Shown: positions 8,434 through 17,867 of the stretch, in pieces
Layout: each line of letters begins with the position of its first letter
Position numbering within the stretch: position 1 is the first letter of the stretch
Source of the DNA: Oscillospiraceae bacterium
Lineage (GTDB): Bacteria > Bacillota > Clostridia > Oscillospirales > Ruminococcaceae
DNA: 55,328 nt
NCBI GenBank assembly: GCA_018110925.1
Contig: JAGAZJ010000030.1
Coordinates: 1-55,328, forward strand
Direction: 5' to 3'
Position numbers and translations under genes: made by a program
The notes under the pieces: generated by a model
Database searches by the model: none
The model's input: the letters and a program-made list of their open reading frames with translations, nothing else
What the model was told of the DNA's origin: nothing

Positions 8434-8901
8434 GTGAAGCCGAACGAGTTTTTGGGAGCATATGTACACAGGCTGTCAAGGGCTCTGCGCAACGCTGTGG
8501 GCTGTGAAGTACAGAAAAGAGGCTCTCCCCTCTCCGATGAACAGAGCAGACTGCTGGGCTTTCTGACAGGCTGTTCCGGTGAAAAGGGCTTTGTATACCA
8601 GAAGGACATAGAGACTCACTTCGGTGTACGGCGCTCCTCGGTTGCCAGTATACTTGCAAATCTTGAACGCGGCGGATACATCACCCGCCAGAGCGATAAA
8701 GAAGATTCAAGAAAGAAACGGGTGTATCTCACCGATATGGGCAGAGCTGAGATAGCGACGGTACACTCCGCAATACTTGACACCGAGAACGAGCTTATAA
8801 GGGGCATGACCGATGAAGAGCAGAAACTCTTCACCGACTTGCTGACCCGTGCTATCGCAAATATAGAAATGACAAATGATAAAAAGGAGTGTGACGGCTG
8901 A
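8434..8901 (+). CDS. MarR-family transcriptional regulator
   Basis: 155-residue winged-helix repressor, presumably sensing a small molecule exported by the ABC pair downstream. The recognition helix region is DIETHFGVRRSSVASILANL and the wing is KEDSRKKRVYLTD. GTG at 8434 is chosen: the AAAGGAG at 8418-8424 touches the ATG at 8425 directly but lies nine bases before the GTG. The stop overlaps the next start by one base (TGATG), so translation is coupled to the transporter. Confidence 0.9.
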   Translation: MKPNEFLGAYVHRLSRALRNAVGCEVQKRGSPLSDEQSRLLGFLTGCSGEKGFVYQKDIETHFGVRRSSVASILANLERGGYITRQSDKEDSRKKRVYLTDMGRAEIATVHSAILDTENELIRGMTDEEQKLFTDLLTRAIANIEMTNDKKECDG

Positions 8902-10655
8902 TGGCTAATGAAAAGAAGTCATCCGTGCTCGGCACTTTGCTTTCATGCGTCGGTGAATACTGGAAATATGTGGTGCTCACCCCCGTTTTCATGATAGGCG
9001 AAGTTGCCATGGAGGTGATGATACCCAAGAAAATGGCTATGATAGTCGATGAGGGCATCAATATGGGTGATACCTCCCTTACGGTGAGGGTTGGACTTAC
9101 GATGATAGGTATGGCTCTGTTCTCACTCTTGTGCGGCTCTCTCGGCGGTAAATTTGCCGCATCGGCAGGCATGGGCTTTGCCAAGAATGTCAGAAACAGA
9201 CTGTTCAATAAGGTGCAGGATTTCTCTTTTGCGAATGTAGACAAATTCTCCACCGCATCCCTTGTCACGAGGCTCACAACAGACGTCACAAACGTTCAGA
9301 ACACGTTCATGATGCTCATACGCACAGCGGTTCGCTCGCCGTTCATGCTCGTCTGTGCGCTGGCTATGGCGATATCAATAAACGCAAAGCTCGCTATGAT
9401 ATTCCTTGCGGCGATACCCGTGCTTGCAGGTGTCATGGCATTCATAACCATCACGGCATATCCCCGTTTCGGGCGTATGCTTGAAAAATACGATACCCTG
9501 AATTCGAGAGTACAGGAAAACCTTATCGGTATCCGCGTCGTGAAAGCATTTGTCCGTGAGAAGCACGAGGGCGACAAGTTTGTTGCATCGGCCGAGGAAG
9601 TAAGAGCCGCTCAGGTAAAAGCTGAAAAGATTGTCATACTCGGTATGCCGGCAATGCAGATAACGATGTATGCCTGCATAGTCGCAGTGCTCTACCTCGG
9701 CGGAAATATGGTCATAGACGGCCGTATGCTCGTCGGTGAGCTCTCCAGCTTCATCAGCTATATCACACAGATACTCATGTCGCTTATGATGCTCTCCATG
9801 CTGTTTGTTATGACCACGATATCCATCGCATCGGCAAAGAGAATATCCGAGGTGCTCCATGAGATGCCCGACATAAACGACAACGGGGCGGACAAGACCC
9901 TTGTCCCCGCAGACGGCTCCATAGAGTTTGACCATGTTGATTTCAGCTATTCGGGCGACAAGAACAATCTCACACTGAAGGACATAGACATAAAGATACG
10001 TTCCGGCGAGACCATCGGTGTCATAGGCGGCACGGGCTCATCAAAGACGACTCTTGTTCAGCTCATACCGAGACTGTATGACACCACAGACGGCACTGTA
10101 AGGGTCGGCGGCAGGGATGTAAGGGATTATTCCCTTGATGCCCTGAGAAACAATGTAGCAATGGTGCTACAGAAAAACGTGCTCTTCTCGGGTACGATCC
10201 GTGACAATCTGCGCTGGGGCGATGAAAACGCCACGGACGAGGAGATCATGGAGGCGTGCAGACAGGCACAGGCTCATGACTTCATAATGAGCTTTCCCGA
10301 CAAGTATGATACGGACCTGGGTCAGGGCGACGTAAACGTTTCGGGCGGCCAGAAGCAAAGACTGTGCATCGCCAGAGCGCTCCTTAAAAAGCCGAAGATA
10401 ATCATACTCGATGACTCCACATCCGCTGTCGATACTGCCACCGACGCAAAGATAAGGGATGCGTTCGCCGCAAATCTTGCCGACACCACCACCATCATAA
10501 TCGCACAGCGTATATCCTCTGTTCAGCACGCCGACAGGATAATCGTACTTGACGACGGCAGGATAGACGCATTCGATACACATGAAAATCTTATGAAGAC
10601 AAACGAGATATACCGTGAGGTATACCAGTCACAGCAGAAGGGAAGTGACGAATAA
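8901..10655 (+). CDS. ABC exporter, half-transporter with degenerate catalytic site (YheI/TM287-like)
   Basis: 584 residues with six membrane helices (~20-310) and a nucleotide-binding domain. The Walker A GGTGSSKTT is at ~376, the signature VSGGQKQR near 479 and the Walker B ILDDSTSAVD near 500. The usual catalytic Glu after Walker B is Asp, while the signature is canonical. This matches the TM287 side of TM287/288-type heterodimers, where this subunit contributes the degenerate site. Probably exports drugs or lipophilic compounds, judging by family and MarR control. Stop and next start overlap by one base. Confidence 0.92.
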   Translation: MANEKKSSVLGTLLSCVGEYWKYVVLTPVFMIGEVAMEVMIPKKMAMIVDEGINMGDTSLTVRVGLTMIGMALFSLLCGSLGGKFAASAGMGFAKNVRNRLFNKVQDFSFANVDKFSTASLVTRLTTDVTNVQNTFMMLIRTAVRSPFMLVCALAMAISINAKLAMIFLAAIPVLAGVMAFITITAYPRFGRMLEKYDTLNSRVQENLIGIRVVKAFVREKHEGDKFVASAEEVRAAQVKAEKIVILGMPAMQITMYACIVAVLYLGGNMVIDGRMLVGELSSFISYITQILMSLMMLSMLFVMTTISIASAKRISEVLHEMPDINDNGADKTLVPADGSIEFDHVDFSYSGDKNNLTLKDIDIKIRSGETIGVIGGTGSSKTTLVQLIPRLYDTTDGTVRVGGRDVRDYSLDALRNNVAMVLQKNVLFSGTIRDNLRWGDENATDEEIMEACRQAQAHDFIMSFPDKYDTDLGQGDVNVSGGQKQRLCIARALLKKPKIIILDDSTSAVDTATDAKIRDAFAANLADTTTIIIAQRISSVQHADRIIVLDDGRIDAFDTHENLMKTNEIYREVYQSQQKGSDE

Positions 10656-12565
10656 TGCCAAGAGGTCCTTTAAAGCCCGGTCAGAAACCGAAGAACGCAT
10701 TGCCCACATTCAAGCGCATACTTGGCTATGCCAAGGAATACAAGGCATTCTTCGCCCTGGTCGTACTGCTGATAATACTTTCCTCTCTCGCAGGAGTAAT
10801 AGGCACATCGTTCATCAAGAGGATAATAGACGATTACCTCACACCGCTCATCGCAGACAGCTCCGACACAATACTGTACAGAAGCTTTATGCTCTGTCTG
10901 GGTCAGCTCGTCATCGTGTACGCCATAGGTGCGCTGTCCTCTTTCGTTTATCAGAGGATAATGCTGTTCGTGTCCACAAAGATACTGTACAGGATGAGGA
11001 CAGACCTATTCACCCATATGGAGTCCCTGCCCATAAAGTACTTTGACACTCACACCCACGGCGACCTCATGAGCCGCTATACCAATGATATAGACACTAT
11101 CAGAGAAATGCTCTCAAACTCCGTATCAAGCTTTATATCCTCGTTTATCACTGTGGTCAGCGTATTCGTGATGATGATATGGTTCAGCTGGCAGCTCACC
11201 CTCGTGACCGTAGTTATGCTGATAGTGGTTCTCGGCGTAACCGGCTTCATCGCAGGCAACGGCGGCAAATTCTTCGTCAAGCAGCAGAAGGCTCTGGGTG
11301 CTGTAAACGGCTATATCGAAGAAATGATAGAAGGTCAGAAGGTAGTAAAGGTCTTTGTTCATGAGCAAAAGGCAAGAGAGGAATTTGTCAAGCTCAATGA
11401 GGAGCTCTGCAATGCATCCACCAGCGCCAACACCTTTACAAACCTCATGGGACCCGTTACCAACAATCTCGGTCATATACAGTATGCCATAACCGCAGTA
11501 ATAGGCGGTATACTCGCCATAAACGGCGTTGTGGGATTTTCAGGACCCGTAACGGTGGGTGTGGTCGTGTCGTTTCTCCTCTACACAAGGAATTTCACCA
11601 TGCCGCTCTCACAGCTGGCACAGCTGGCAAATACGGTCATGTCCGCACTCGCAGGTGCTGAAAGAGTATTTGCGCTGATAGACGAGCCCTCCGAAGTGGA
11701 CGACGGATATGTTACCCTCGTGAATGCCCACATAGACGCAGACGGCAATGTAACCGAAACAGAGGAACACACGGGACAGTGGGCATGGAAGCATCCTCAC
11801 AAGGCGGATGGCACTGTGACATATACTCCCGTCAGAGGGCAGGTGCAGTTTGATGATGTCACCTTCGGCTATGATGAGAACAAGACCGTTCTCCACGATG
11901 TATCCCTCTGGGCAAAGCCGGGACAGAAGATCGCATTTGTCGGCTCTACGGGTGCGGGCAAGACGACTATCACCAACCTCATTAACCGCTTCTATGACGT
12001 ACCCGACGGAAAGATACGCTATGACGGCATAAACATAAACAAGATAAAGAAGGATGACCTGCGGCGCTCGCTGTCCATGGTCCTTCAGGACACGCATCTG
12101 TTCACGGGAACGGTCATGGACAATATCCGCTACGGAAAGCTGGATGCCACGGACGAGGAGTGTATAGACGCGGCAAAGCTCGCCAATGCAGACACTTTCA
12201 TCAGGCATCTGCCCGAAGGGTACGATACTATGCTGTATTCCGACGGTGCCAATCTATCACAGGGTCAGAGACAGCTTCTCGCCATAGCAAGAGCGGCGGT
12301 TGCCGACCCACCGGTGCTGATACTTGACGAAGCTACGTCATCTATCGACACCAGAACGGAATCGCTCATTGAAAAGGGCATGGACAGGCTCATGGAGGGC
12401 AGGACAACATTCGTCATCGCCCACAGGCTGTCTACCGTAAGGAACTCCAACGCCATCATGGTGCTCGAACAGGGCAGGATCATCGAAAGAGGCGACCACA
12501 ACACCCTTATCGAGCAAAAGGGCAAATACTATCAGCTCTATACGGGAATGTTTGAACTCAGCTGA
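10655..12565 (+). CDS. ABC exporter, catalytically competent half-transporter (YheH/TM288-like)
   Basis: Partner of the preceding half-transporter, 636 residues. Walker A GSTGAGKTT near 428, signature LSQGQRQ (Gly replaced by Gln at position three) near 533, Walker B LILDEATSSID near 554 with the catalytic Glu intact. The combination of good Walker B with a non-canonical signature is the complement of the first subunit, so one consensus and one degenerate ATP site are predicted. About 50 residues (NAHIDADGNVTETEEHTG and following) separate membrane and ATPase domains, as seen in this subunit type. Confidence 0.92.
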   Translation: MPRGPLKPGQKPKNALPTFKRILGYAKEYKAFFALVVLLIILSSLAGVIGTSFIKRIIDDYLTPLIADSSDTILYRSFMLCLGQLVIVYAIGALSSFVYQRIMLFVSTKILYRMRTDLFTHMESLPIKYFDTHTHGDLMSRYTNDIDTIREMLSNSVSSFISSFITVVSVFVMMIWFSWQLTLVTVVMLIVVLGVTGFIAGNGGKFFVKQQKALGAVNGYIEEMIEGQKVVKVFVHEQKAREEFVKLNEELCNASTSANTFTNLMGPVTNNLGHIQYAITAVIGGILAINGVVGFSGPVTVGVVVSFLLYTRNFTMPLSQLAQLANTVMSALAGAERVFALIDEPSEVDDGYVTLVNAHIDADGNVTETEEHTGQWAWKHPHKADGTVTYTPVRGQVQFDDVTFGYDENKTVLHDVSLWAKPGQKIAFVGSTGAGKTTITNLINRFYDVPDGKIRYDGININKIKKDDLRRSLSMVLQDTHLFTGTVMDNIRYGKLDATDEECIDAAKLANADTFIRHLPEGYDTMLYSDGANLSQGQRQLLAIARAAVADPPVLILDEATSSIDTRTESLIEKGMDRLMEGRTTFVIAHRLSTVRNSNAIMVLEQGRIIERGDHNTLIEQKGKYYQLYTGMFELS

Positions 12566-12612
12566 TACATCCCGACACCTCAGAAACAGTTCAAGCCCCG
12601 CACCGGGGATTG

Positions 12613-12716
12613 ATACAATTTCTTCCTTGATGTATAGACAATCTCCAAATCCTCAAATTCCTTATACAAGCGTTTGCGGCTTGTGTCTCGTCTATACATC
12701 GGCCAGAAATAAGTAT
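12613..12716 (-). repeat. Interspersed palindromic repeat, copy 1 (reverse)
   Basis: Reverse-orientation copy of the ~104-bp repeat family also at 29561, 36530 and 43911. Outer arms are more diverged than in the other copies; the arms TGTATAGAC/GTCTATACA and the inner CAAGC/GCTTG hairpin (here CAAGCG...GCTTG) are kept. It lies between the ABC operon end and the convergent 12784-13833 gene. The rest of the 218-base gap holds a short CCCCG/CGGGG hairpin (12595-12609) and the terminator at 12726. Confidence 0.8.
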
Positions 12717-12725
12717 GATAAACTC

Positions 12726-12760
12726 AATGCCGCAGTATCCGTGCAGGACACTGCGGCATT
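12726..12760. terminator. Strong hairpin, probable terminator of the 12784-13833 gene
   Basis: AATGCCGCAGT (12726-12736) pairs perfectly with ACTGCGGCATT (12750-12760). T-runs are short on both sides, so termination strength is uncertain. Confidence 0.6.
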
Positions 12761-12783
12761 ACACTTATGTTATCGTAACGGGA

Positions 12784-13833
12784 TCAGCTCTTTGTTATCT
12801 CGATATTTCCCTTGCAGTACTTGTTGGGTGTTATCTCATAGTACTCATGATAGGAGTATACCTTCTGACCCTTGTAGTAGATGTCGTAGTAAGCATCGAA
12901 CTTGTTTACATCAGACTTTGACGTAGTGGGCTTCACGCTGCCTACACCGTACTTGTTCACGATTTTGAAGCGGTACGCAGAGAATGCGTGCATAACATCA
13001 TCCTTGGCCTGAAGGTCGGTCTTGTTGTCCTTGGGTCCGCAGTTCACGGTGATATTGCTCTTTGTAGCGCTTCCATTAAGACCCGCATCCTTGGGCTCCG
13101 GCAGCTCAGGGGACTTCACAGCCTCCGTATCCTTGTCTGTCTTGCCCTTTACGGTCTTCTTGGTTACCTGCTCATAGTTTATACATCTGCCCTTACGGTC
13201 AAAGCTGTATGACTTGCCGTCTATCTTCTTGGTACCCGTTGCGGCTCTGCCGTTATCGGCGAAATAGTAGTACTCGTCCTCTATCTGTACCCATTCCTTC
13301 ATAGCGGCATAGTTCTTGTCGGGATAGAAGTAGTAGTAGAAATCGCCGACCTTCTGAAGACCGGTCACATATTCGCCGTTCTTCATGTAATAAGTTCTGC
13401 CCTTTTTATAGGTAAGACCCACATAGTCATCGCTTGCAACGGTGACAGTGCCTGTCTTTGCCGTGACCTTTTCGCTGATGCCTCCGAGAACATACCTGTT
13501 GCCCTCCTTGCGAAGAGCCGCTACCTTGAAATAGTATGTGTTGTTAGTCTGAAGATCCTTGATATATGCGGAATTACCGGTCACTGACTTAGTTTTCAGA
13601 AATTTCTGTGACACCCTGTCATACTTGTATATGCGGTATGCATCAGCGCCCTCAACGGCAGTCCATGTCAGAGTAACGGAGTCAACAGATGCAACAGCCT
13701 TAACATCCGTGGGAGCGGGAAGCTCCTCAGCGCAGACCACAGTCTCGGGAGCGAACACCGGAACAGAGATCACAGAACCGCCTGCAAGCATGAGAGCAAG
13801 TGCGGCAGCTGCAATTCTGGCAGTATTTTTCAT
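12784..13833 (-). CDS. Secreted FnIII / wall-binding-repeat protein
   Basis: 349-residue exported protein of unknown function. Signal peptide at ~1-35 (KNTARIAAAALALMLAGG, cleavage near VCAEE). One fibronectin type III domain (~38-128, PAPTDVKAVASVDSVTLTW to GISEKVTAKTG). Aromatic, glycine-rich segments at ~140-215 (GDFYYYFYPD, EDEYYYFADNG) resemble choline/glucan-binding-type wall repeats. A Lys-rich linker and a ~95-residue C-terminal domain that I do not recognise follow. GGAGGT precedes ATG 13833. Possibly an adhesin or a wall-attached sensor. Confidence 0.8.
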   Translation of the reverse strand: MKNTARIAAAALALMLAGGSVISVPVFAPETVVCAEELPAPTDVKAVASVDSVTLTWTAVEGADAYRIYKYDRVSQKFLKTKSVTGNSAYIKDLQTNNTYYFKVAALRKEGNRYVLGGISEKVTAKTGTVTVASDDYVGLTYKKGRTYYMKNGEYVTGLQKVGDFYYYFYPDKNYAAMKEWVQIEDEYYYFADNGRAATGTKKIDGKSYSFDRKGRCINYEQVTKKTVKGKTDKDTEAVKSPELPEPKDAGLNGSATKSNITVNCGPKDNKTDLQAKDDVMHAFSAYRFKIVNKYGVGSVKPTTSKSDVNKFDAYYDIYYKGQKVYSYHEYYEITPNKYCKGNIEITKS

Positions 13834-13868
13834 AAATAAGACCTCCGAATATAATAATCAGTGAATAT

Positions 13869-13897
13869 ATTATACATCATTCGTATGAAAATTTCAA
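13869..13897 (-). promoter_or_regulatory. Promoter of the FnIII protein gene
   Basis: Minus-strand TTGAAA (13892-13897), 17-base spacer, TATAAT (13869-13874). Confidence 0.8.
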
Positions 13898-13956
13898 TAC
13901 CCTTTGACAAATACTTTGCGATATACCGATTTTTGGCAATTTTGTAATCACCCTGC

Positions 13957-13990
13957 AAAAAAGCCGCTCCCACATATGCGGAAGCGGCTT
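13957..13990 (-). terminator. Intrinsic terminator of the pseudokinase gene
   Basis: On the minus strand AAGCCGCTTCC and GGGAGCGGCTT form a stem, followed by T6. Confidence 0.85.
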
Positions 13991-14000
13991 ATCAGTCTTA

Positions 14001-15995
14001 TCAATAATCTCCCCTGATAGTCACATCAGGCTCAAATATATCATCCGTAAAGGGTGCAGGATCCATATCCGGGGGGACGAATTCGGTCGTTGTGAATATG
14101 ATAGGTTCCGTGGTGATCCATGCGGTCTCACGGGGCTCTGTTGGTATCGTTACGATCGTGGTGCTGACAGTGGTAGTTTCCGTCCTGTTATTGAGAGCGA
14201 TAAATACCTCCAGCACCTCGCCCTCCTCGATGTTTATCTCATCGCCGGGTTCCATGCCTATCCATGCGACATATCCGTTGAGCACATCTTCGGTCTCATA
14301 GGACTTTTCCTCATACTTTATGCCCTTGCTGTTGAGCAGGTCGAAATAGTCCTTACGGCTCAGACCCGTATACTCGGGAACTATCGCCTTGCCGGGCCCC
14401 ATGCTTATCGAAAGGATACACTCCTGACCCTTTTCGTATGCTGTGCCCTTTTCTATGGACTGTGAGAAGATCATTCCTCTCTCATACTCGTCTGTATAAA
14501 CATAGTCGGGTATGATGACAAGGTTATCATTGACAGATGTGTTCTTTATCATGTCATAGGTCTTGCCCGTGAGGTCGTTCATGATGTACACCGTGCCGCC
14601 GTTCTTTATTGAAACGGAGCTCGTCTCTCCCGTGCCGTTCTCACCGCCGCTCTCTATCACCGCAAGTGTCGGCTGGGCGGACATTCCCGATGAAGTATCC
14701 CTCGGTGCTTCCGTCACATCGGGATCGGTGACTTCTTCGGAGTCCGTGTCCGATGTATCCAAAGGCAATTCCGTGAGCAGCTTGGTCGTGGTCGTCACGC
14801 CCACAAGAACATTGCTGCTGTTGTCGTCAAGCGACATGATAAGTATGCTCAGCAGCACCATCATACTGAGGGCCGATGCGATGAGCACGAGCCAGAAGAC
14901 CTTTCCCTTGCTGGTCTTTTTCTTCTTTGACTTCTCTGTGCTTTTTTTCTGTTTTGGTATTGACACTGTCTGCGTTACCTGCTTCTTCTTATTGAATTCG
15001 GGCTCTTCAAAGAGCTGTGTCACAAATTCCGTCACCGTCTGTATTCTCAGGTCTCCCGAAAGAGCCATGCCGTTCATTATGACCTTGGATACATTCGGCG
15101 GTATGCTCGAATTCAGGGCTCTGGGCTCAGGAAGTGCATCATTTGCCACTCTGTCCATAGCGTCCATAGGCGCTGTGCCCGTCAGTATCCTGTAAAGCAG
15201 TGCGGACACACCGTAAACGTCTGTCCATGTGCCCTGCCAGTTGCTGGAGCTGTACTGCTCGGGGGCGGCATATCCCCTGTAAATCTCCGAGGCAAGCTCG
15301 GTGTTCGCTGTCCTTGCGTCCGCTATGCAGAAGCCTATCAGCTTCATATTGCCGTCTCTGCCGACTATGATGTTGTCGGGACTGATGCCCCTGTGTATGA
15401 GCCCTGCGTTGTGAACAAGAGAGAGCGTGGTGAATATCGGCGGGAACGAATCCCTGACTTCTTCCCATGTCAGCTCCCCTGCGTTCTCTTTGAGATACTT
15501 GCCGAGATTTATGCCCTCGATGTATTTGAAGACCACATATCCCGTGTTGTTCTCGCCGAACATATCTATCGGCGGATTGATATGGCTGAGCGTTCTCATC
15601 TTTGCAAGGGTCTTGTTCAGTTCCACAAATTCAGACATGAACGCCTTGTACTGCGCCACGCAGTTTGCCCTTACAGAGAGAAGAGATCCCTCCTTGCGGC
15701 TGCAAAGCGTATCGGGCATATACTCCCTTATGGTCACCTTTGAGGATGTGCCTGTGTCATATCCTATATACTCTGCACCCTCACCATTGTATCTGAGAAG
15801 CCTCCCCACAACATACCTGTCGGCGAGCACAGTCCCCGGCGCAAGGTATGACACAGGGTTTGCGGTGTTCGGGATGTATCCGCACCGTGGGCATTTTTCA
15901 TCGTCCTCCAGCGGCTCCATACACCCCATACAAAGTTTTATATCAAGCTGAGGCAAAGATCTTACCCCTTTCCGAAAAATGAGCCGCCGGCGCAC
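14001..15995 (-). CDS. PASTA-type membrane protein with zinc ribbon and catalytically dead kinase domain
   Basis: Architecture, numbered from GTG 15995: zinc ribbon Cys22-Cys25...Cys35-Cys38; kinase-like domain ~55-330; Lys-rich linker; one membrane helix (~365-385); Ser/Thr/Asp-rich stretch; two PASTA-like units; Thr-rich tail. All three catalytic positions are changed: VAIK lysine is Arg90 (TIREYMP), HRD is HRG (201-203) and DFG is GFC (221-223). Asn208 and PD before it remain. It should therefore be a scaffold or ligand sensor, not a kinase. The ORF extends upstream to 16082, but a consensus promoter lies inside that extension. GTG 15995 has GGGAGGT close by; TTG 15956 is an alternative. 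Confidence 0.85.
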   Translation of the reverse strand: MRRRLIFRKGVRSLPQLDIKLCMGCMEPLEDDEKCPRCGYIPNTANPVSYLAPGTVLADRYVVGRLLRYNGEGAEYIGYDTGTSSKVTIREYMPDTLCSRKEGSLLSVRANCVAQYKAFMSEFVELNKTLAKMRTLSHINPPIDMFGENNTGYVVFKYIEGINLGKYLKENAGELTWEEVRDSFPPIFTTLSLVHNAGLIHRGISPDNIIVGRDGNMKLIGFCIADARTANTELASEIYRGYAAPEQYSSSNWQGTWTDVYGVSALLYRILTGTAPMDAMDRVANDALPEPRALNSSIPPNVSKVIMNGMALSGDLRIQTVTEFVTQLFEEPEFNKKKQVTQTVSIPKQKKSTEKSKKKKTSKGKVFWLVLIASALSMMVLLSILIMSLDDNSSNVLVGVTTTTKLLTELPLDTSDTDSEEVTDPDVTEAPRDTSSGMSAQPTLAVIESGGENGTGETSSVSIKNGGTVYIMNDLTGKTYDMIKNTSVNDNLVIIPDYVYTDEYERGMIFSQSIEKGTAYEKGQECILSISMGPGKAIVPEYTGLSRKDYFDLLNSKGIKYEEKSYETEDVLNGYVAWIGMEPGDEINIEEGEVLEVFIALNNRTETTTVSTTIVTIPTEPRETAWITTEPIIFTTTEFVPPDMDPAPFTDDIFEPDVTIRGDY

Positions 15996-16028
15996 AGCAC
16001 CTCCCTGTACACACAAAAGCTCATTGTC

Positions 16029-16057
16029 ATAATAACAGCAAGGAAGACCTATGTCAA
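16029..16057 (-). promoter_or_regulatory. Promoter of the pseudokinase gene
   Basis: Minus-strand TTGACA (16052-16057), 17-base spacer, TATTAT (16029-16034). It rules out upstream in-frame starts for the gene. Confidence 0.8.
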
Positions 16058-16180
16058 CCATATTATGCACATTGTAAGACAATCTTATTCAATCTTTAAT
16101 CAGATATCCGTATTTTGATACCGAATTGTATTATTTGTAATCATTCTTACTCTCTGTATATGTGCGAATGGCCGTCACAC

Positions 16181-16217
16181 AAAAAAATCGGACAGCGCCG
16201 ATACAGGCACTGTCCGC
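16181..16217 (-). terminator. Terminator of tRNA-Ser
   Basis: On the minus strand CGGACAG and CTGTCCG form a stem followed by A then T7. Confidence 0.8.
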
Positions 16218-16222
16218 TCATC

Positions 16223-16312
16223 TGGCGGAGAGGAGGGGATTCGAACCCCTGTGCGGTTGCCCGCAAACTGATTTCGAGTCAGCCCCGTTATGACCACTTC
16301 GATACCTCTCCG
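16223..16312 (-). tRNA. tRNA-Ser(CGA)
   Basis: 90 bases including encoded CCA. Acceptor CGGAGAG/CTCTCCG, anticodon loop CTCGAAA with anticodon CGA, a long variable arm as expected for serine (GCGGGCAACCGC), and a GGTTCGAAT T-loop. Confidence 0.95.
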
Positions 16313-16405
16313 TAAAAGACAAAGTGTATTATAACACATAACAACGAAAAAATCAAGAGCTTTTGATATTTTTTTTGAATTTACTAAAAAAACTTCGTTT
16401 AGCTA

Positions 16406-16434
16406 TTGTATATTTTCAAGTTTTGGTGTATAAT
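16406..16434 (+). promoter_or_regulatory. Promoter of the carboxytransferase operon
   Basis: TTGTAT (16406-16411), 17-base spacer, TATAAT (16429-16434). Confidence 0.8.
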
Positions 16435-16484
16435 CATAATTGGGTATGTTTTCGTTCAATTTTTACTCAGACGGAGGAAGATAT

Positions 16485-17843
16485 ATGATAACTAAAAGCA
16501 GAGAGGAGCAGCTTGCCGAGTATATGCAGCGCGGTACACCCGCACACGATCGGCTCGCTCTCCTTTTTGATGAGGGGCAGTATACGGAGTTCGGCTCAGG
16601 CTTCAGGGGCAGGAGCGGCGATTCCGTGATAACCGCATACGGATACATAGGGGGCACTCCTGCATATGCATTCGCACAGAACAGCGATTCTTTCGGTGGC
16701 GCAGTCGACAGACAGCACGCTGAGAAGATAGCCGCCGCTCTCGACCTTGCCGCCAGGAACGGTATGCCTGTGATAGGCATATATGATTCACACGGTGCAT
16801 TTACCGATGACGGCGCAGAGGCTCTCAACGCATACAGCCTGATACTCTCCAAGATGACCGAGCTCTCCGGTGTAGTGCCCACCGTTTCAGTGATCTCAGG
16901 CATCTGCTCCGGCTCAATGTCACTCATAGCAGCATCTGCCGACATCACGGTGATGACCGACAAGGCTGAACTTTACCTTGACAGCGGCGACAAGTCCGAC
17001 AAGGAGACCGCAGGAGCACTCGGTGTACTTCAGATGTGTGCCGCCGATGACAGCGAAGCATTTGAAAAGGTGAGAAAGTATATCTCCCTCATGCCGCAGA
17101 ACAATCTTTCTGCCGCACCCGAATATGAATATGACGCACCTGTTTCGGCCTCATTTGCAGATGCCGAGCAGTCGGCTCTCTCTCTCGCAGATGAGGGCTC
17201 GGTGCTCGAACTCTCCTGTTGCTACGCAGATGCGGCTTACACCGCACTTGCTACTGTAAACGGCACGGCAGTCGGCATCGCCGCTACCAACAGGAGCAAG
17301 GAAAAGCTCACTGCGGACGATATGGCAAAGCTCGCCAGATTTGTACGTCTCTGTGATGCATACGGCATCCCCGTTGTTACGGTGGTCGATACTCAGGGTA
17401 TAGACAGCAAGGGCTCAGCTCTCCGCTCCCTCGCAAGGCTCTCGGGCGCTTATTCCGAGGCTGTCTGCCCCAAGATAACACTTATCTCCGGCACGGCAAC
17501 AGGCCCTGTCTTCACTGCACTTTGCGGCAAGAATATCTCGGCGGATGCCGTGTATGCTCTGCCCGAAGCTGTCATAGCTCCGATAGCACCTCTCACCGCC
17601 GCAGAGTTTTTGTATCATGACAGGCTCGCAGGCGTTCCCGACACTGCATCGGCAAGACAGGCGATAGCTGATGAATATGCCGCAAACGAGGCATCTGCAT
17701 TCTGTGCTGCCGAAAAGGGTGCTGTCGATACCATAGTTACCGCAGAGAATGCAAGAGCTGCAGTAGCGTCTGCACTTGACTTCTCCGCAGGAAAGAGACT
17801 TCTCCGCAGGATGCCCAGAAAGCACAGCCTGCTTCCCATGTAA
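16485..17843 (+). CDS. Carboxyl transferase, acyl-CoA type (MmdA/PccB/12S-like), divergent
   Basis: Crotonase-fold carboxyltransferase that should move CO2 between carboxybiotin and an acyl-CoA. 452 residues, shorter than the usual ~510. Two halves are visible: SFGGAVDRQHAEKIAAALDLA with VIGIYDSHGAFTDDGAEAL and ISGICSGSMSLIAA in the first; IPVVTVVDTQGIDSKG in the second. The oxyanion-hole glycine pair of the family (CAGG) reads CSGS, so activity may be altered. ATG 16485 has GGAGGAA four bases upstream. It heads an operon with a biotin carrier and a pyruvate/oxaloacetate-type carboxyltransferase. Confidence 0.85.
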   Translation: MITKSREEQLAEYMQRGTPAHDRLALLFDEGQYTEFGSGFRGRSGDSVITAYGYIGGTPAYAFAQNSDSFGGAVDRQHAEKIAAALDLAARNGMPVIGIYDSHGAFTDDGAEALNAYSLILSKMTELSGVVPTVSVISGICSGSMSLIAASADITVMTDKAELYLDSGDKSDKETAGALGVLQMCAADDSEAFEKVRKYISLMPQNNLSAAPEYEYDAPVSASFADAEQSALSLADEGSVLELSCCYADAAYTALATVNGTAVGIAATNRSKEKLTADDMAKLARFVRLCDAYGIPVVTVVDTQGIDSKGSALRSLARLSGAYSEAVCPKITLISGTATGPVFTALCGKNISADAVYALPEAVIAPIAPLTAAEFLYHDRLAGVPDTASARQAIADEYAANEASAFCAAEKGAVDTIVTAENARAAVASALDFSAGKRLLRRMPRKHSLLPM

Positions 17844-17867
17844 AATTTATAACGAAGGTGACTTACT

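Noticed and set aside
10615-11046. 143-residue frame spanning the junction of the two ABC genes
   Set aside because: Arg/His-rich out-of-frame translation; both overlapping ABC genes are unambiguous.
14001-15995. Active Ser/Thr kinase of the PrkC/StkP type
   Set aside because: The lysine, HRD aspartate and DFG aspartate are all replaced, so the active-kinase label would mislead.
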